A stretch of DNA of 64,000 nucleotides from Providencia alcalifaciens DSM 30120. GTDB taxonomy: Bacteria; Pseudomonadota; Gammaproteobacteria; Enterobacterales; Enterobacteriaceae. Every line of letters starts with the position of its first letter. Position 1 is the stretch's first letter. The notes under the pieces are model-generated. The model searched no databases. It saw only the letters and a program-made list of their open reading frames with translations, and was not told the DNA's origin. The stretch lies in NCBI RefSeq assembly GCF_000173415.1, contig NZ_ABXW01000004.1, positions 287,795-351,794 of the forward strand. The letters run 5' to 3'. This document shows positions 37,175-47,434 of this stretch, piece by piece. The translations under genes and the position numbers were made by a program.

Positions 37175-38518
37175 ATGATTAAAATTAAAAAAGGCCTTAA
37201 CCTTCCCATCGCAGGTGAGCCAGCCCAAGTGATAGAAGACGGCCCGAAAATTCAACACGTAGCAGTGCTAGGTGAAGAATATGTCGGAATGCGTCCTTCG
37301 ATGCTGGTTAAAGAAGGTGAGCGTGTAAAAAAAGGGCAGATTCTTTTTGAAGATAAAAAGAATCCTGGCGTGGTATTTACTAGCCCAGCTGGTGGCAAGA
37401 TTATTGCCATACACCGCGGTGAGCGTCGTGTACTTCAGTCCGTTGTTATCGAAGTTGATGGTGACGAACAAGAGACTTTCGAGTCTTATTCCACAGAGCA
37501 ACTTCCATCACTGACGAAAGAGCAGGTTGAACAAAATCTTTTAAGATCCGGTTTATGGACTGCTTTAAGAACGCGCCCATTTAGTCGTTCTCCAGAGCCA
37601 GGTTCATCCCCAGTAGCGATTTTTGTGACTGCAATTGATACAAATCCTCTTGCTGCTGATCCTTCTATTATCATTGGTGAAAATGCGCAAGCCTTTAATG
37701 ACGGTCTCATCGTTTTGAGCCGACTCACGGAAGGCAAGGTGCATGTTTGTCATGGTGCAGGCGAATTGCCAAAGCAAGCTGCTAATACGCAAATCACATA
37801 TACCCAATTTTCAGGACCGCACCCAGCGGGTCTGGCAGGGACTCACATTCATTTCCTTGAGCCTGTTAGCATTCGTAGAAAAGTGTGGAGCCTTAATTAC
37901 CAAGATGTGATTGCTATCGGTAAATTATTTACCACGGGTCACCTTTATACTGACCGCGTTGTTTCTGTTGCAGGTCCACAAGTTGAGAAACCTCGCTTGT
38001 TGCGTACCCGTCTTGGCGCAGATATCTACGAACTGACTAAAGGTCAACTTAAAGCAGGTGAAAACCGTTTAATTTCCGGCTCTGTATTGTGGGGGGTGAC
38101 CTGTGATGATGCTCATCACTACCTCGGTCGTTTCCATAATCAAATCTCTGTTTTAGCGGAAGGTCGCGATAAAGAGTTATTTGGATGGATTATGCCTGGT
38201 GTGAATAAATTCACGATTACGCGTACCACCATCGGACATTTTCTGAAGAACAAACGCTTTAATTTCACGACGACGATGAACGGCGGTGAGCGTTCAATGG
38301 TGCCAATTGGTAACTATGAACGCGTGATGCCACTCGACATTATGATCACTCACTTACTGCGTGATTTACTTGCGGGTGATACCGATACGTCTCAGGAACT
38401 GGGTTGTCTGGAACTCGATGAAGAAGACTTGGGTCTGTGCACCTATGTGTGTCCAGCTAAGTATGAATATGGTCCAGTACTGCGTGATGTTCTGACCAAG
38501 ATTGAGCTAGAAGGGTAA
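37175..38518 (+). CDS. nqrA: Na(+)-translocating NADH:quinone reductase subunit A
   Basis: Peripheral cytosolic subunit of the Na+-NQR respiratory pump, which oxidises NADH, reduces ubiquinone and exports Na+. 447 aa, typical length. The start [16 protein letters not shown], the [29 protein letters not shown] biotinyl-lipoyl-like part and the C-terminal [12 protein letters not shown] (with two conserved Cys) match the family. First of six nqr genes packed with gaps of 16 bp or less. Confidence 0.97.
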   Translation: MIKIKKGLNLPIAGEPAQVIEDGPKIQHVAVLGEEYVGMRPSMLVKEGERVKKGQILFEDKKNPGVVFTSPAGGKIIAIHRGERRVLQSVVIEVDGDEQETFESYSTEQLPSLTKEQVEQNLLRSGLWTALRTRPFSRSPEPGSSPVAIFVTAIDTNPLAADPSIIIGENAQAFNDGLIVLSRLTEGKVHVCHGAGELPKQAANTQITYTQFSGPHPAGLAGTHIHFLEPVSIRRKVWSLNYQDVIAIGKLFTTGHLYTDRVVSVAGPQVEKPRLLRTRLGADIYELTKGQLKAGENRLISGSVLWGVTCDDAHHYLGRFHNQISVLAEGRDKELFGWIMPGVNKFTITRTTIGHFLKNKRFNFTTTMNGGERSMVPIGNYERVMPLDIMITHLLRDLLAGDTDTSQELGCLELDEEDLGLCTYVCPAKYEYGPVLRDVLTKIELEG

Positions 38519-38522
38519 TTCC

Positions 38523-39761
38523 ATGGGTCTGAAAAATTTATTTGAAAAATATGAGCACCAATTTGAACCCGGTGGAAAATTAGCAAAATTCTATCCATTG
38601 TATGAAGCGGTTGTAACAGTCTTCTATACGCCGGGCACAGTAACAAAAGGTCGCTCACACGTACGCGATACTATCGACCTCAAGCGCATGATGATTTTAG
38701 TCTGGCTTGCGGTTTTCCCAGCGATGTTCTGGGGTATGTATAACGTCGGTAACCAAGCGATTCCCGCGCTGCATCATTTGTACAGTGGCGCTGAACTACA
38801 GCAGGTTTTAGCGAGTGATTGGCATTATTCTCTTGCGCAGTTATTAGGTGCATCGTTAACACCTGATGCTGGCTGGGGCAGCAAAATGCTGCTAGGGGCT
38901 GTTTACTTCCTACCAATTTACTTAGTGGTCTTTTTGGTTGGTGGTTTCTGGGAAGTGTTGTTTGCCATGATCCGTGGTCATGAAATCAACGAAGGCTTCT
39001 TCATTTCATCAATCTTATTTGCGCTGATTGTTCCGCCTACCATTCCATTATGGCAAGCGGCGCTCGGTATCACCTTCGGTGTGGTTGTCGCAAAAGAGAT
39101 TTTCGGTGGTACAGGTCGTAACTTCCTTAACCCTGCACTAGCGGGTCGTGCATTCCTCTTCTTTGCTTATCCTGCACAAATTTCAGGTGATTTAGTCTGG
39201 ACTGCTGCGGATGGTTTTTCTGGTGCAACGCCTCTGTCCCAATGGGCGACTGGTGGTGTGAGTTCACTGGTGAACACAGTGACTGGCGAGCCAATCACTT
39301 GGATGCAAGCTTTCTTAGGGAATATGCCTGGTTCAATTGGTGAAGTTTCTACCTTGATGATCTTCATTGGTGGTGCATTTATCATCTTCTTCCGTATCGC
39401 CTCTTGGCGCATCGTGGCAGGTGTGATGCTGGGTATGATTGCGATGTCCTACCTGTTTAACTTTATCGGTTCAGACACCAATCCACTGTTTGCAATGCCA
39501 TGGTGGTGGCATATGGTCTTAGGTGGTTTTGCCTTCGGTATGATCTTTATGGCGACAGACCCGGTTTCTGCCTCCTTTACTGATAAAGGCAAGTGGGCTT
39601 ATGGGATTTTGATCGGCGTAATGTGCGTACTTGTTCGGGTTGTGAACCCTGCATATCCTGAAGGGATGATGCTTGCAATCCTGTTCGCCAACCTGTTTGC
39701 TCCTCTGTTTGACTATATGGTCGTTCAAGCAAATATTAAACGGAGAAAAGCCCGTGGCTAA
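38523..39761 (+). CDS. nqrB: Na(+)-NQR subunit B
   Basis: Main membrane subunit of the sodium pump (412 aa, about ten transmembrane segments), carrying riboflavin and one covalent FMN. The flavinylation site is visible as Thr236 in [10 protein letters not shown], the same residue number as in Vibrio. [22 protein letters not shown] and [10 protein letters not shown] are family blocks. It starts 4 bp after nqrA and overlaps nqrC by 8 bp. Confidence 0.97.
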   Translation: MGLKNLFEKYEHQFEPGGKLAKFYPLYEAVVTVFYTPGTVTKGRSHVRDTIDLKRMMILVWLAVFPAMFWGMYNVGNQAIPALHHLYSGAELQQVLASDWHYSLAQLLGASLTPDAGWGSKMLLGAVYFLPIYLVVFLVGGFWEVLFAMIRGHEINEGFFISSILFALIVPPTIPLWQAALGITFGVVVAKEIFGGTGRNFLNPALAGRAFLFFAYPAQISGDLVWTAADGFSGATPLSQWATGGVSSLVNTVTGEPITWMQAFLGNMPGSIGEVSTLMIFIGGAFIIFFRIASWRIVAGVMLGMIAMSYLFNFIGSDTNPLFAMPWWWHMVLGGFAFGMIFMATDPVSASFTDKGKWAYGILIGVMCVLVRVVNPAYPEGMMLAILFANLFAPLFDYMVVQANIKRRKARG

Positions 39762-40548
39762 TGATAAACCAGTAAATAAAGATGGCGTCGGCAGAACATT
39801 TCTCGTCGTTTTCATTCTCTGCTTAGTGTGTTCCGTCGTTGTTGCCGGTGCTGCGGTTGGTCTGAAACCTCAGCAGCAAGAACAAATAATGCTAGATACT
39901 CAGCGTAATATTTTGAGTGTTGCGGGTCTGCTGCAACCAAAAATGAGCGCAGAAGAAATTCAAAAAGTGTATGGCGAACGTATTGAACCGAAGCTACTGA
40001 ACTTCAAAACGAATGAGTTATCTGACAGCGTAAGTCGTTATGATTTAAATAGCGAGCTGCGTAGCGAAGAGAGCAGCATCGCACTTTCACCCGCAGAAGA
40101 TATTGCCAAGATTCGTCGTCGTGCCAATAGTGCCGAAATTTATCTGGTTAAAGATGAACAAGGGAAAGTCACTCAAGTGATTCTGCCTGTTTACGGCTCT
40201 GGTTTATGGTCGGTGATGTATGCCTTTATTGCGGTGGATATTGATGGCGTAACCTCGCGTGGTATTACTTACTATGCACATGGTGAAACACCGGGTCTGG
40301 GTGGTGAAGTTGACAACCCTCAATGGAAAGCACAGTGGCCAGGTAAAAAACTGTTCAATGAGCAGGGGGTACCTGCAATCAAGATCGTGCGTGGTGGTGC
40401 CACCGATAGCCCATATGGTATCGATGGTCTTTCAGGTGCAACGCTGACGTCAAACGGTATCCAACATATGTTTGATTTTTGGTTGGGTGATAACGGTTTT
40501 GGTCCGTTCCTGAAAAAAGTTCGTGAAGGAGCGCTGAATAATGGCTGA
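39754..40548 (+). CDS. nqrC: Na(+)-NQR subunit C
   Basis: Membrane-anchored periplasmic subunit with the second covalent FMN (264 aa). One N-terminal transmembrane helix (about 15-37) and an FMN-binding domain with the target Thr230 in [13 protein letters not shown] use the GTG at 39754: CGGAG lies 8 nt before it and the protein then begins [11 protein letters not shown]; the upstream frame only reads through nqrB. It overlaps both nqrB and nqrD by 8 bp. Confidence 0.96.
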   Translation: MANDKPVNKDGVGRTFLVVFILCLVCSVVVAGAAVGLKPQQQEQIMLDTQRNILSVAGLLQPKMSAEEIQKVYGERIEPKLLNFKTNELSDSVSRYDLNSELRSEESSIALSPAEDIAKIRRRANSAEIYLVKDEQGKVTQVILPVYGSGLWSVMYAFIAVDIDGVTSRGITYYAHGETPGLGGEVDNPQWKAQWPGKKLFNEQGVPAIKIVRGGATDSPYGIDGLSGATLTSNGIQHMFDFWLGDNGFGPFLKKVREGALNNG

Positions 40549-41170
40549 TTCAAAAGAAGTAAAACGCGTCCTACTTGGACCTTTGTTTGATAATAACCCG
40601 ATTGCATTACAGGTTTTGGGTGTGTGCTCTGCATTAGCGGTTACCACAAAACTGGAAACTGCACTGGTTATGACTATTGCAGTAACGTTAGTTACCGCAT
40701 TCTCTAACTTTTTTATCTCATTAATTAGAAATTATATACCGAGCAGTGTTCGTATTATTGTTCAAATGGCCATTATCGCTTCATTAGTGATTGTGGTTGA
40801 CCAAATTTTACGTGCCTATGCCTATGAAATTTCGAAACAACTTTCGGTATTTGTTGGCTTGATTATCACCAACTGTATCGTGATGGGGCGTGCTGAAGCG
40901 TATGCAATGAAAGCGCCGCCAATCGAAAGTTTTATGGATGGTATCGGTAACGGTCTTGGTTACGGTGTGATTCTGGTTCTGGTTGGCTTCCTTCGCGAGC
41001 TCTTTGGTTCCGGAAAACTGTTTGGTATCACGGTATTTGAATCACTGCAAAATGGTGGTTGGTACATGCCAAATGGCTTATTCCTGTTAGCGCCAAGTGC
41101 ATTCTTTATCATCGGTATGCTGATTTGGGGTCTACGGACTCTGAAACCAGCTCAGATAGAGAAGGATTAA
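40541..41170 (+). CDS. nqrD: Na(+)-NQR subunit D
   Basis: Integral membrane subunit of 209 aa with about six transmembrane helices, related to NqrE in inverted topology. The family blocks [10 protein letters not shown] (with a Cys) and [15 protein letters not shown] (with a Cys) supply ligands of the intramembrane iron-sulfur site formed with NqrE. Starts inside nqrC and ends 4 bp before nqrE. Confidence 0.96.
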   Translation: MADSKEVKRVLLGPLFDNNPIALQVLGVCSALAVTTKLETALVMTIAVTLVTAFSNFFISLIRNYIPSSVRIIVQMAIIASLVIVVDQILRAYAYEISKQLSVFVGLIITNCIVMGRAEAYAMKAPPIESFMDGIGNGLGYGVILVLVGFLRELFGSGKLFGITVFESLQNGGWYMPNGLFLLAPSAFFIIGMLIWGLRTLKPAQIEKD

Positions 41171-41174
41171 GAGC

Positions 41175-41771
41175 ATGGAACATTATATTAGCTTGTTTGT
41201 AAAAGCCATTTTCATCGAAAACATGGCGTTAGCTTTCTTCTTAGGGATGTGTACATTCCTTGCAGTATCGAAGAACGTAAAAACTGCCTTTGGGCTGGGT
41301 ATTGCAGTAACGGTGGTACTTGGTATCTCCGTTCCAGCGAATAACTTAGTGTACAACTTGGTTTTACGTGACGGTGCGTTAGTTGAAGGCGTGGACCTAT
41401 CCTTCCTGAACTTCATTACCTTTATCGGTGTCATCGCGGCATTGGTTCAAATTCTGGAAATGATTTTAGATCGTTACTTCCCATCATTGTATAACGCGTT
41501 AGGGATCTTCTTGCCGTTGATCACCGTAAACTGCGCAATTTTTGGTGGTGTTTCTTTCATGGCTCAGCGTGACTACAACTTTACTGAATCCATCGTGTAT
41601 GGCTTTGGTTCTGGTATTGGTTGGATGTTAGCGATTGTCTTAATGGCAGCGATTCGTGAAAAAATGAAGTATTCAGACATTCCTGCGGGTCTAAAAGGGT
41701 TAGGCATCACCTTTGTTACGACCGGTTTGATGGCATTGGGCTTTATGTCCTTCTCCGGTGTGCAGCTATAA
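41175..41771 (+). CDS. nqrE: Na(+)-NQR subunit E
   Basis: Integral membrane subunit of 198 aa, equal to the usual length, about six transmembrane helices. The Cys in [10 protein letters not shown] and in [14 protein letters not shown] are the partners of the NqrD cysteines for the Fe-S centre embedded in the membrane. Ends 15 bp before nqrF. Confidence 0.97.
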   Translation: MEHYISLFVKAIFIENMALAFFLGMCTFLAVSKNVKTAFGLGIAVTVVLGISVPANNLVYNLVLRDGALVEGVDLSFLNFITFIGVIAALVQILEMILDRYFPSLYNALGIFLPLITVNCAIFGGVSFMAQRDYNFTESIVYGFGSGIGWMLAIVLMAAIREKMKYSDIPAGLKGLGITFVTTGLMALGFMSFSGVQL

Positions 41772-41786
41772 AGGCGAGAAGAATTC

Positions 41787-43013
41787 ATGGATATTATTAT
41801 TCTAGGCGTAGTTATGTTCACCCTGATTGTCTTGGCGCTGACAGGTTTAATCCTGTTTGCAAAGTCCAAGTTAGTCAATACAGGGAACATTAAAATTGAA
41901 GTTAACGGTGATCCTGATAAGAGTTTTGATGCTCCAGCAGGTGACAAGCTGTTAGGTATGTTAGCTAACCAAGGTATCTTTGTTTCTTCTGCCTGTGGCG
42001 GCGGTGGTTCATGTGGTCAGTGTCGCGTGAAAATCAAAGAGGGTGGTGGAGACATTCTGCCAACTGAGTTATCTCATATCAACAAGCGTGAAGCGAAAGA
42101 AGGTTGCCGTTTAGCGTGTCAGGTTAACGTAAAACAAGACCTGAAAATTGAATTGCCAGAAGAAATTTTCGGCGTGAAAAAATGGGAATGCGAAGTTATT
42201 TCTAATGATAACAAAGCAACTTTCATTAAAGAGCTGAAGTTAAAAATTCCAAACGGTGAAGTGGTTCCCTTCCGTGCTGGCGGCTATATTCAAATTGAAT
42301 GTCCGCCTCATGTTGTGAAGTACTCAGACTTCGATGTTCCTGAAGAGTATCGTGAAGATTGGGATAAATTTAATCTGTTCCGCTATGTTTCTGATGTCAA
42401 AGAGCAAACTGTACGTGCTTACTCAATGGCAAACTATCCAGAAGAGCGCGGTATTATTATGCTGAACGTGCGTATTGCAACGCCACCTCCGCGTAATCCA
42501 GATGTACCGCCAGGTATTATGTCATCTTACATCTGGTCATTGAAACCAGGTGATAAAGTCACTATCTCTGGACCATTTGGTGAGTTCTTTGCGAAAGAGA
42601 CGGATGCTGAGATGATCTTTATCGGCGGTGGTGCGGGTATGGCGCCTATGCGCTCCCACATTTTTGACCAATTACGTCGTTTAGATACTAAGCGTAAGAT
42701 CAGTTTCTGGTATGGTGCACGTTCGAAACGTGAAATGTTCTATACAGAGGATTTTGATCAATTAGCTGCGGAACATGACAACTTTACATGGAATGTTGCA
42801 CTTTCTGACGCTTTGCCAGAAGATAATTGGGACGGTTACACAGGATTTATTCATAATGTCTTGTATGAAAACTACCTCAAAGATCATCCTGCACCAGAAG
42901 ATTGTGAGTTCTACATGTGTGGACCTCCAGTGATGAACGCTGCAGTCATCAAGATGTTAAAAGACCTTGGTGTTGAGGACGAAAATATCTTGCTGGATGA
43001 TTTTGGTGGCTGA
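41787..43013 (+). CDS. nqrF: Na(+)-NQR subunit F (NADH-oxidising)
   Basis: Electron entry subunit, 408 aa: N-terminal membrane anchor (residues 3-25), 2Fe-2S ferredoxin domain with Cys70, Cys76, Cys79 and Cys111, then FAD-binding ([11 protein letters not shown]) and NADH-binding ([14 protein letters not shown]) domains, ending ILLDDFGG. The cysteine numbering equals that of Vibrio NqrF. Last gene of the nqr operon, closed by tandem hairpins. Confidence 0.98.
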   Translation: MDIIILGVVMFTLIVLALTGLILFAKSKLVNTGNIKIEVNGDPDKSFDAPAGDKLLGMLANQGIFVSSACGGGGSCGQCRVKIKEGGGDILPTELSHINKREAKEGCRLACQVNVKQDLKIELPEEIFGVKKWECEVISNDNKATFIKELKLKIPNGEVVPFRAGGYIQIECPPHVVKYSDFDVPEEYREDWDKFNLFRYVSDVKEQTVRAYSMANYPEERGIIMLNVRIATPPPRNPDVPPGIMSSYIWSLKPGDKVTISGPFGEFFAKETDAEMIFIGGGAGMAPMRSHIFDQLRRLDTKRKISFWYGARSKREMFYTEDFDQLAAEHDNFTWNVALSDALPEDNWDGYTGFIHNVLYENYLKDHPAPEDCEFYMCGPPVMNAAVIKMLKDLGVEDENILLDDFGG

Positions 43014-43035
43014 TTAGTTGCTTTAAATTATCGGT

Positions 43036-43101
43036 TAAGCGCCCAAAAGACTGGGCGCTTATTGACTAAAAAGAGGAAAAAAGGATTTTTTTCCTCTTTT
43101 T
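43036..43101 (+). terminator. Tandem terminators after nqrF
   Basis: First stem TAAGCGCCCA/TGGGCGCTTA at 43036-43061. Second, AAAAAGAGGAAAA/TTTTCCTCTTTTT at 43068-43101, is T-rich on both flanks. apbE follows 143 bp later, so it probably has its own promoter or is fed by readthrough. Confidence 0.8.
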
Positions 43102-43243
43102 GGTTGTAAACTAGGGAGCGTCGAATAGGCGCTCCTATTTTAAACGTGAGTATTCTCTAGATTTGTGAATGTTGAGTTTGTTAGACGTCTCAGCACCTAC
43201 TCTTTCTCTAGTGGGCGCTTACAATTAACGCTGAGAAATTTTT

Positions 43244-44275
43244 ATGCTAAACAGAAAAGTATTGACTCCAGTGCTGCTATTCGCAGCGACGCTCCTTCTT
43301 GCCGCATGTGGTGGACCTGAACAAAAGAACCTTCAGGGACAAACCATGGGAACCTATTATTCTGTTAAGTTCGTGACAGACTCATCAGAGCCTTCTTCAG
43401 AAGCTATTCAAGCTGAAATTGACAAACGCTTGGAAGAAGTCAACGACCAAATGTCAACCTATCGCCCTGGTTCTGAATTAAGTCGTTTTAATCAATCCAA
43501 TGAGGTGAATGAACCATTCCCAGTGTCAGCGGCGACAGCAAAGGTCGTCAGCAAGGCAATTGAAATAAACAAGCTTACTGATGGCAGTTTAGACGTCACA
43601 GTCGGACCGCTGGTTAATTTGTGGGGCTTTGGGCCTGAAGGTCGAGTGACTAAAGCACCTACTGACGAAGAGTTAGAAAAGCGCCGTGCATGGATCGGTA
43701 TCGATAAACTCTCTGTTCAAGGTAATAACCTAATTAAGACAATCCCTGAACTGTATGTTGATTTATCCTCTATCGCTAAAGGGTATGGCGTTGATGTGGT
43801 TGCTGAATATTTGGAGTCCATCAATATCAATGATTATATGGTTGATATTGGTGGTGAAGTCCGTACCAAAGGGAAAAATGGAAAAGATGCACCGTGGCGT
43901 ATTGCGATTGAAAAACCGGCAACTGACGGTGTGAGCCAAACGGCACAAGAGATCATTGAACCTGGTGATTTATCGATTGCCACTTCGGGGGATTATCGTA
44001 ACTATTTTGAACAAAATGGCGTGCATTTTTCTCATACCATCGATCCAAAAACAGGTAAGCCTATTTCCCATAATTTAGTTTCAATTACAGTATTAGCCGA
44101 AGACTGTATGACAGCGGATGGTTTATCGACAGGGTTAAATGTGATGGGACCAGAAGCAGGTTTAGCCTTAGCAGAAAAAATGAATGTGCCTGTTTTTATG
44201 ATTATTAAGACAGATAAAGGTTTCGAAGAGCGTTACACTAAAGCATTCGAACCATTTTTACAGAAAAAACAGTAA
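43244..44275 (+). CDS. apbE: FAD:protein FMN transferase
   Basis: Mg2+-dependent flavin transferase, a lipoprotein on the periplasmic side (lipobox LLAAC, Cys22), 343 aa. It attaches FMN to threonine in SGAT motifs such as those of NqrB and NqrC encoded just upstream. Motifs GQTMGTYYSV near the start, DLSSIAKGYGVD and MVDIGGEVRTKG, with the late SATSGDYRNYF-type loop, are intact. Followed after 15 bp by nqrM, completing the maturation pair. Confidence 0.96.
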   Translation: MLNRKVLTPVLLFAATLLLAACGGPEQKNLQGQTMGTYYSVKFVTDSSEPSSEAIQAEIDKRLEEVNDQMSTYRPGSELSRFNQSNEVNEPFPVSAATAKVVSKAIEINKLTDGSLDVTVGPLVNLWGFGPEGRVTKAPTDEELEKRRAWIGIDKLSVQGNNLIKTIPELYVDLSSIAKGYGVDVVAEYLESININDYMVDIGGEVRTKGKNGKDAPWRIAIEKPATDGVSQTAQEIIEPGDLSIATSGDYRNYFEQNGVHFSHTIDPKTGKPISHNLVSITVLAEDCMTADGLSTGLNVMGPEAGLALAEKMNVPVFMIIKTDKGFEERYTKAFEPFLQKKQ

Positions 44276-44290
44276 AAGGAGGAAAACGAA

Positions 44291-44518
44291 ATGTTGAATG
44301 TTTTTCTTGCAGCCTTTGCTTTATTTTTGTTGGCATTTTTAGGTATGTCTCTTGGGTATATCATCAAGCGTAAAAGTATCCAAGGTAGCTGTGGCGGTTT
44401 GAGTAGTATCGGGGTAGAAAAAGTGTGTGACTGTCCCGAACCATGTGATGCACGTAAAAAGCGCATGGCGCGTGAAGAAGCCCGCAAAAAAATGTTAGAG
44501 AAAAACCGCATTTTGTGA
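44291..44518 (+). CDS. nqrM: Na(+)-NQR maturation protein NqrM
   Basis: 75-aa protein with one N-terminal transmembrane helix (2-25) and a conserved cysteine set: Cys34, Cys46, Cys48 and Cys52 (C-X11-C-X-C-X3-C), the arrangement required in NqrM to deliver iron for the NqrD/NqrE membrane centre. The tail is basic. It lies 15 bp after apbE with GGAGG before the ATG. Confidence 0.95.
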   Translation: MLNVFLAAFALFLLAFLGMSLGYIIKRKSIQGSCGGLSSIGVEKVCDCPEPCDARKKRMAREEARKKMLEKNRIL

Positions 44519-44538
44519 TTTTAAACTGTAATAAATAC

Positions 44539-44574
44539 AAACCTTAGTCATTGATTGATGGCTAAGGTTTTTTA
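44539..44574 (+). terminator. apbE-nqrM terminator
   Basis: 12-bp stem AAACCTTAGTCA/TGGCTAAGGTTT (one wobble pair), followed by TTTATTTTTA. Confidence 0.88.
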
Positions 44575-44587
44575 TTTTTAATTGAAA

Positions 44588-44953
44588 TTAAATTGGGTTC
44601 ATTTTTTTTGCGCATGAATTAAATCTAGGATAAGAAACGTGCATTTCTTTTTTATTCCCATCGAAGCTGATCATGATATGACTATATTCAGCTTTATTTG
44701 CATTACACGTTAGGAAATTGCCGCTACTCCATTTTATACCGTCACTCGTCGTTATGTTTCCAATCCATTCACTTTTCCCTGTCGAGGAATACGAGATATT
44801 AAATATATCATTGAGAGTTTTATTATTAGATAAATTGTATGTGACAAAGGCATTATCATATTCACTCTCGTTACTTTTATAAATTATTTCAACTTTCTTG
44901 ATAGTTTCATTCCATTTGTTTTCAATTGATATCGTGCCTTTTGAAATAGACAT
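44588..44953 (-). CDS. Hypothetical protein, 121 aa, PUD-like beta-sandwich
   Basis: Small protein with no signal peptide; AGAGGT lies 3-5 nt before the ATG. The pattern of alternating strands (GTISIENKWNETIKKVEIIYKS, then SEWIGNITTSDGIKWSSGNFLTCN, and a Cys before the C-terminus) resembles the Up-regulated in Daf-2 (PUD) domain found in nematode and bacterial proteins of unknown function. That assignment is tentative. Its codons are AT-rich, it faces nqrM across a terminator, and AT-rich DNA lies upstream. Likely acquired. Confidence 0.6.
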   Translation of the reverse strand: MSISKGTISIENKWNETIKKVEIIYKSNESEYDNAFVTYNLSNNKTLNDIFNISYSSTGKSEWIGNITTSDGIKWSSGNFLTCNANKAEYSHIMISFDGNKKEMHVSYPRFNSCAKKMNPI

Positions 44954-45177
44954 ATTACCTCTTGCTCATGTTTTTATTTGGTATGATATTGTAGCTAGAT
45001 GTTGAGGATTCAAATTTTCCTCAAAATGAGTTTGGCAGTATCGTATTGAAATGTAATTAATATTTAATATCATGTATTAATGAAAAGAAATGAAATATGA
45101 GAGTCATTTATAATAAAGATAAGCTACTTAAATTAAATGAGAGGCTATTGAATAAAAGTAGCTTAATAGTTTTAATG

Positions 45178-46074
45178 TTATTTTTTGAAGGCTTTTGGTG
45201 AGTCGACCATCACTGCATCCACGCCAATTTCTTTAGCAAATTGGTAGTCATCTTGATTATTGACACCAAACACGATGATATAGGCGTTGCCATTTTTTCT
45301 AAAACAGTCGATGGCTTCTTTATCCCACGATAAGGTGGCAGGGGAGCGAGCTTCCCCAAGCGTGTATTTCTCAACAACTTCAACTTTGCGACGTAATTCA
45401 AAGCCGTACCAGCGCGTGGTAGATTTGTCATTCTCAATAGAACATTTGTGGTCCATGACACTATTTGCCAGCATAGTGCGTGTTTCATCGCGGCTTTCAA
45501 ATAACTGTAATTGAGTTGAAAGTGGTTTCAGGGCTTTCAAAAATGCATCATTGGTGGAATAAAAGCGAACTTGGCTAAATGCATTGGTTTTGTTTAGTAA
45601 TGCCAGAATAGCGAGAGCTTGATTATTCGGATCTGCATCAGGCGATTTTAAATCGATATAAAAAACGGTATCAGGATATTTTTTTAACACCTCTTCTAGC
45701 GTCACGATGGTGGTCTGTGTCGCAGGCAATTGTTGATTGTGTGTCTGATTAAATTTGTAAGCCGCATTGATTTGGTTTAACTGATTTGCGGTGTAACCTG
45801 AAATGAATCCACTTTTATCGGTTAACGCGTCTAAGTCACTCGGGCGGTAAAGGACTAATTGGTTGTCTTTACTGAGCTGCACAGTGAGCCAAATCGCATC
45901 AACCTTATTGTTTTTAGCTTGTTCAATGGCATAAAGGGTGTTTTCTGGTGCATCAGCCGTACCTGCACGGTGTGCAACAATATGTGGTGTGAAGGAGAAA
46001 GCGGATTGACTAGCCAAAAGTAGTAAGCCTATCGCGACAGACTTTTTGAGGATTGATGTTGATATAATTTGCAT
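45178..46074 (-). CDS. Glycerophosphodiester phosphodiesterase-family protein with altered active site
   Basis: Exported TIM-barrel protein of the GDPD family, 298 aa, with a signal peptide of about 27 residues. The entry motif VAHRAGTADAPENTLYAIEQA is clear, but the canonical metal ligands are changed: the Glu-x-Asp of the second strand reads IWLTV, and the His-Asp after it reads YRPSDL. The later acidic strand keeps an Asp in FYIDLKS. Canonical glycerophosphodiesterase activity is therefore doubtful. I start at 46074, which opens the signal peptide; an upstream TTG is in frame. Confidence 0.78.
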   Translation of the reverse strand: MQIISTSILKKSVAIGLLLLASQSAFSFTPHIVAHRAGTADAPENTLYAIEQAKNNKVDAIWLTVQLSKDNQLVLYRPSDLDALTDKSGFISGYTANQLNQINAAYKFNQTHNQQLPATQTTIVTLEEVLKKYPDTVFYIDLKSPDADPNNQALAILALLNKTNAFSQVRFYSTNDAFLKALKPLSTQLQLFESRDETRTMLANSVMDHKCSIENDKSTTRWYGFELRRKVEVVEKYTLGEARSPATLSWDKEAIDCFRKNGNAYIIVFGVNNQDDYQFAKEIGVDAVMVDSPKAFKK

Positions 46075-46267
46075 TTGTATAATCCATAATGATAGTAAAT
46101 TCAATGCACTAACATGAAGTTAATTGAATGGTTGTTTTAATATTTTCAGGCTGTGTTGTAAGTAGTTTGCCTATGAATTAGGAGTAACTTTTCGTTTTTT
46201 CGTGCTTTTACAGTGTCTCAGAAATACGTTTCAATCAGATGAATAAGTTGCGTGGCTAATAAAACAA

Positions 46268-46283
46268 CTGTATATTTATTCAG
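46268..46283 (+). promoter_or_regulatory. LexA box upstream of dinB
   Basis: CTGTATATTTATTCAG fits CTGT-N8-ACAG except for one base in the right half. It lies 24 bp before the dinB ATG, where it would overlap the promoter or transcript start. SOS control of dinB is known in relatives. Confidence 0.7.
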
Positions 46284-46307
46284 TAATCATTGGTTGGAGC
46301 GTCTATC

Positions 46308-47363
46308 ATGCGTAAAATTATTCATATTGATATGGATTGCTTTTTTGCAGCGATAGAAATGCGTGACGACCCGAGTTTACGTAATGTTCCTCTTGCAGTC
46401 GGAGGTAGTGCGGACAGACGTGGTGTGTTGAGCACCGCGAATTATGAAGCGAGGCGTTATGGGGTGCACAGTGCGATGTCGACAGCTCTGGCATTAAAGC
46501 TTTGTCCTCACCTTAAGGTGGTCCCCGGTCGTATGGCTGTCTATAAAGAAGTTTCCCATCATATTCGGCAAATATTTGCCCGCTATACCGATCTTATTGA
46601 GCCATTATCTTTAGATGAGGCCTATTTGGATGTGACTGATTGCCAACAGCTTCACGGCTCTGCCACGCTCATCGCTGAGGCTATCCGCCAACAAATTTTT
46701 GATGAGTTACAGTTAACGGCTTCTGCGGGTATTGCACCGATTAAATTTCTCGCAAAAATTGCGTCTGATATGAATAAACCCAATGGGCAGTTTGTGATCA
46801 CTCCGCAAGAACTGCCCACATTTGTTGCCTCCCTTCCATTAAAAAAAATTCCTGGTGTCGGTAAGGTGACGGCGCAAAAGCTCGCAGATATGGGGTTGCT
46901 GACCTGTTCAGATGTGCAGAAATATGACATGTTGGCACTGATAAAAAGCATGGGGAAATTTGGTCAGGCGCTGTGGGAGCGTTGCCATGGTATTGATGAA
47001 CGAGCGGTGAATCCTGAGCGTTTACGTAAGTCAGTCGGGGTTGAGCGTACGCTAGCGAAAGATATTCATCAATGGGAGGATTGCTTGCCGTTACTTGATA
47101 CGCTGTACGATGAACTGCATTTTCGTTTAGAGAAAGTAAAGCCGGATTTACGTATTGCTCGCCAAGGCGTGAAGCTAAAATTTGATGATTTCCAACAAAC
47201 TACACAAGAACATGTCTATCCGACGATAAATAAACAGGACTTAATTCAGCTAGCAAAACAGGCTTGGGAAAATCGTAGGGCAGGGCGCGGTGTCAGATTG
47301 GTCGGGTTACATGTAACGTTGCAAAATCCACAAATTGAAAGGCAGCTTTCATTATTTTTATAG
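46308..47363 (+). CDS. dinB: DNA polymerase IV
   Basis: Y-family translesion polymerase, 351 aa, as in E. coli. The catalytic acids are Asp8 (HIDMDCFFA) and Asp103-Glu104 (SLDEAYLDV); the HhH of the thumb is [12 protein letters not shown] near residue 180. The C-terminal QLSLF is the clamp-binding peptide for the DNA polymerase III beta subunit. TTGGAG lies 8 nt before the ATG at 46308. A LexA box precedes the gene. Confidence 0.97.
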   Translation: MRKIIHIDMDCFFAAIEMRDDPSLRNVPLAVGGSADRRGVLSTANYEARRYGVHSAMSTALALKLCPHLKVVPGRMAVYKEVSHHIRQIFARYTDLIEPLSLDEAYLDVTDCQQLHGSATLIAEAIRQQIFDELQLTASAGIAPIKFLAKIASDMNKPNGQFVITPQELPTFVASLPLKKIPGVGKVTAQKLADMGLLTCSDVQKYDMLALIKSMGKFGQALWERCHGIDERAVNPERLRKSVGVERTLAKDIHQWEDCLPLLDTLYDELHFRLEKVKPDLRIARQGVKLKFDDFQQTTQEHVYPTINKQDLIQLAKQAWENRRAGRGVRLVGLHVTLQNPQIERQLSLFL

Positions 47364-47374
47364 AGTAAAAACAT

Positions 47375-47402
47375 AGGGTCATAAACCGTAGCTTATGACC
47401 CT
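47375..47402. terminator. Bidirectional terminator between dinB and pepD
   Basis: Perfect 10-bp stem AGGGTCATAA/TTATGACCCT with an 8-nt loop between convergent genes. On the minus strand it is followed by ATGTTTTTA. Confidence 0.75.
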
Positions 47403-47434
47403 GATATTTATAACATTGATAATCCAATGTTGAA

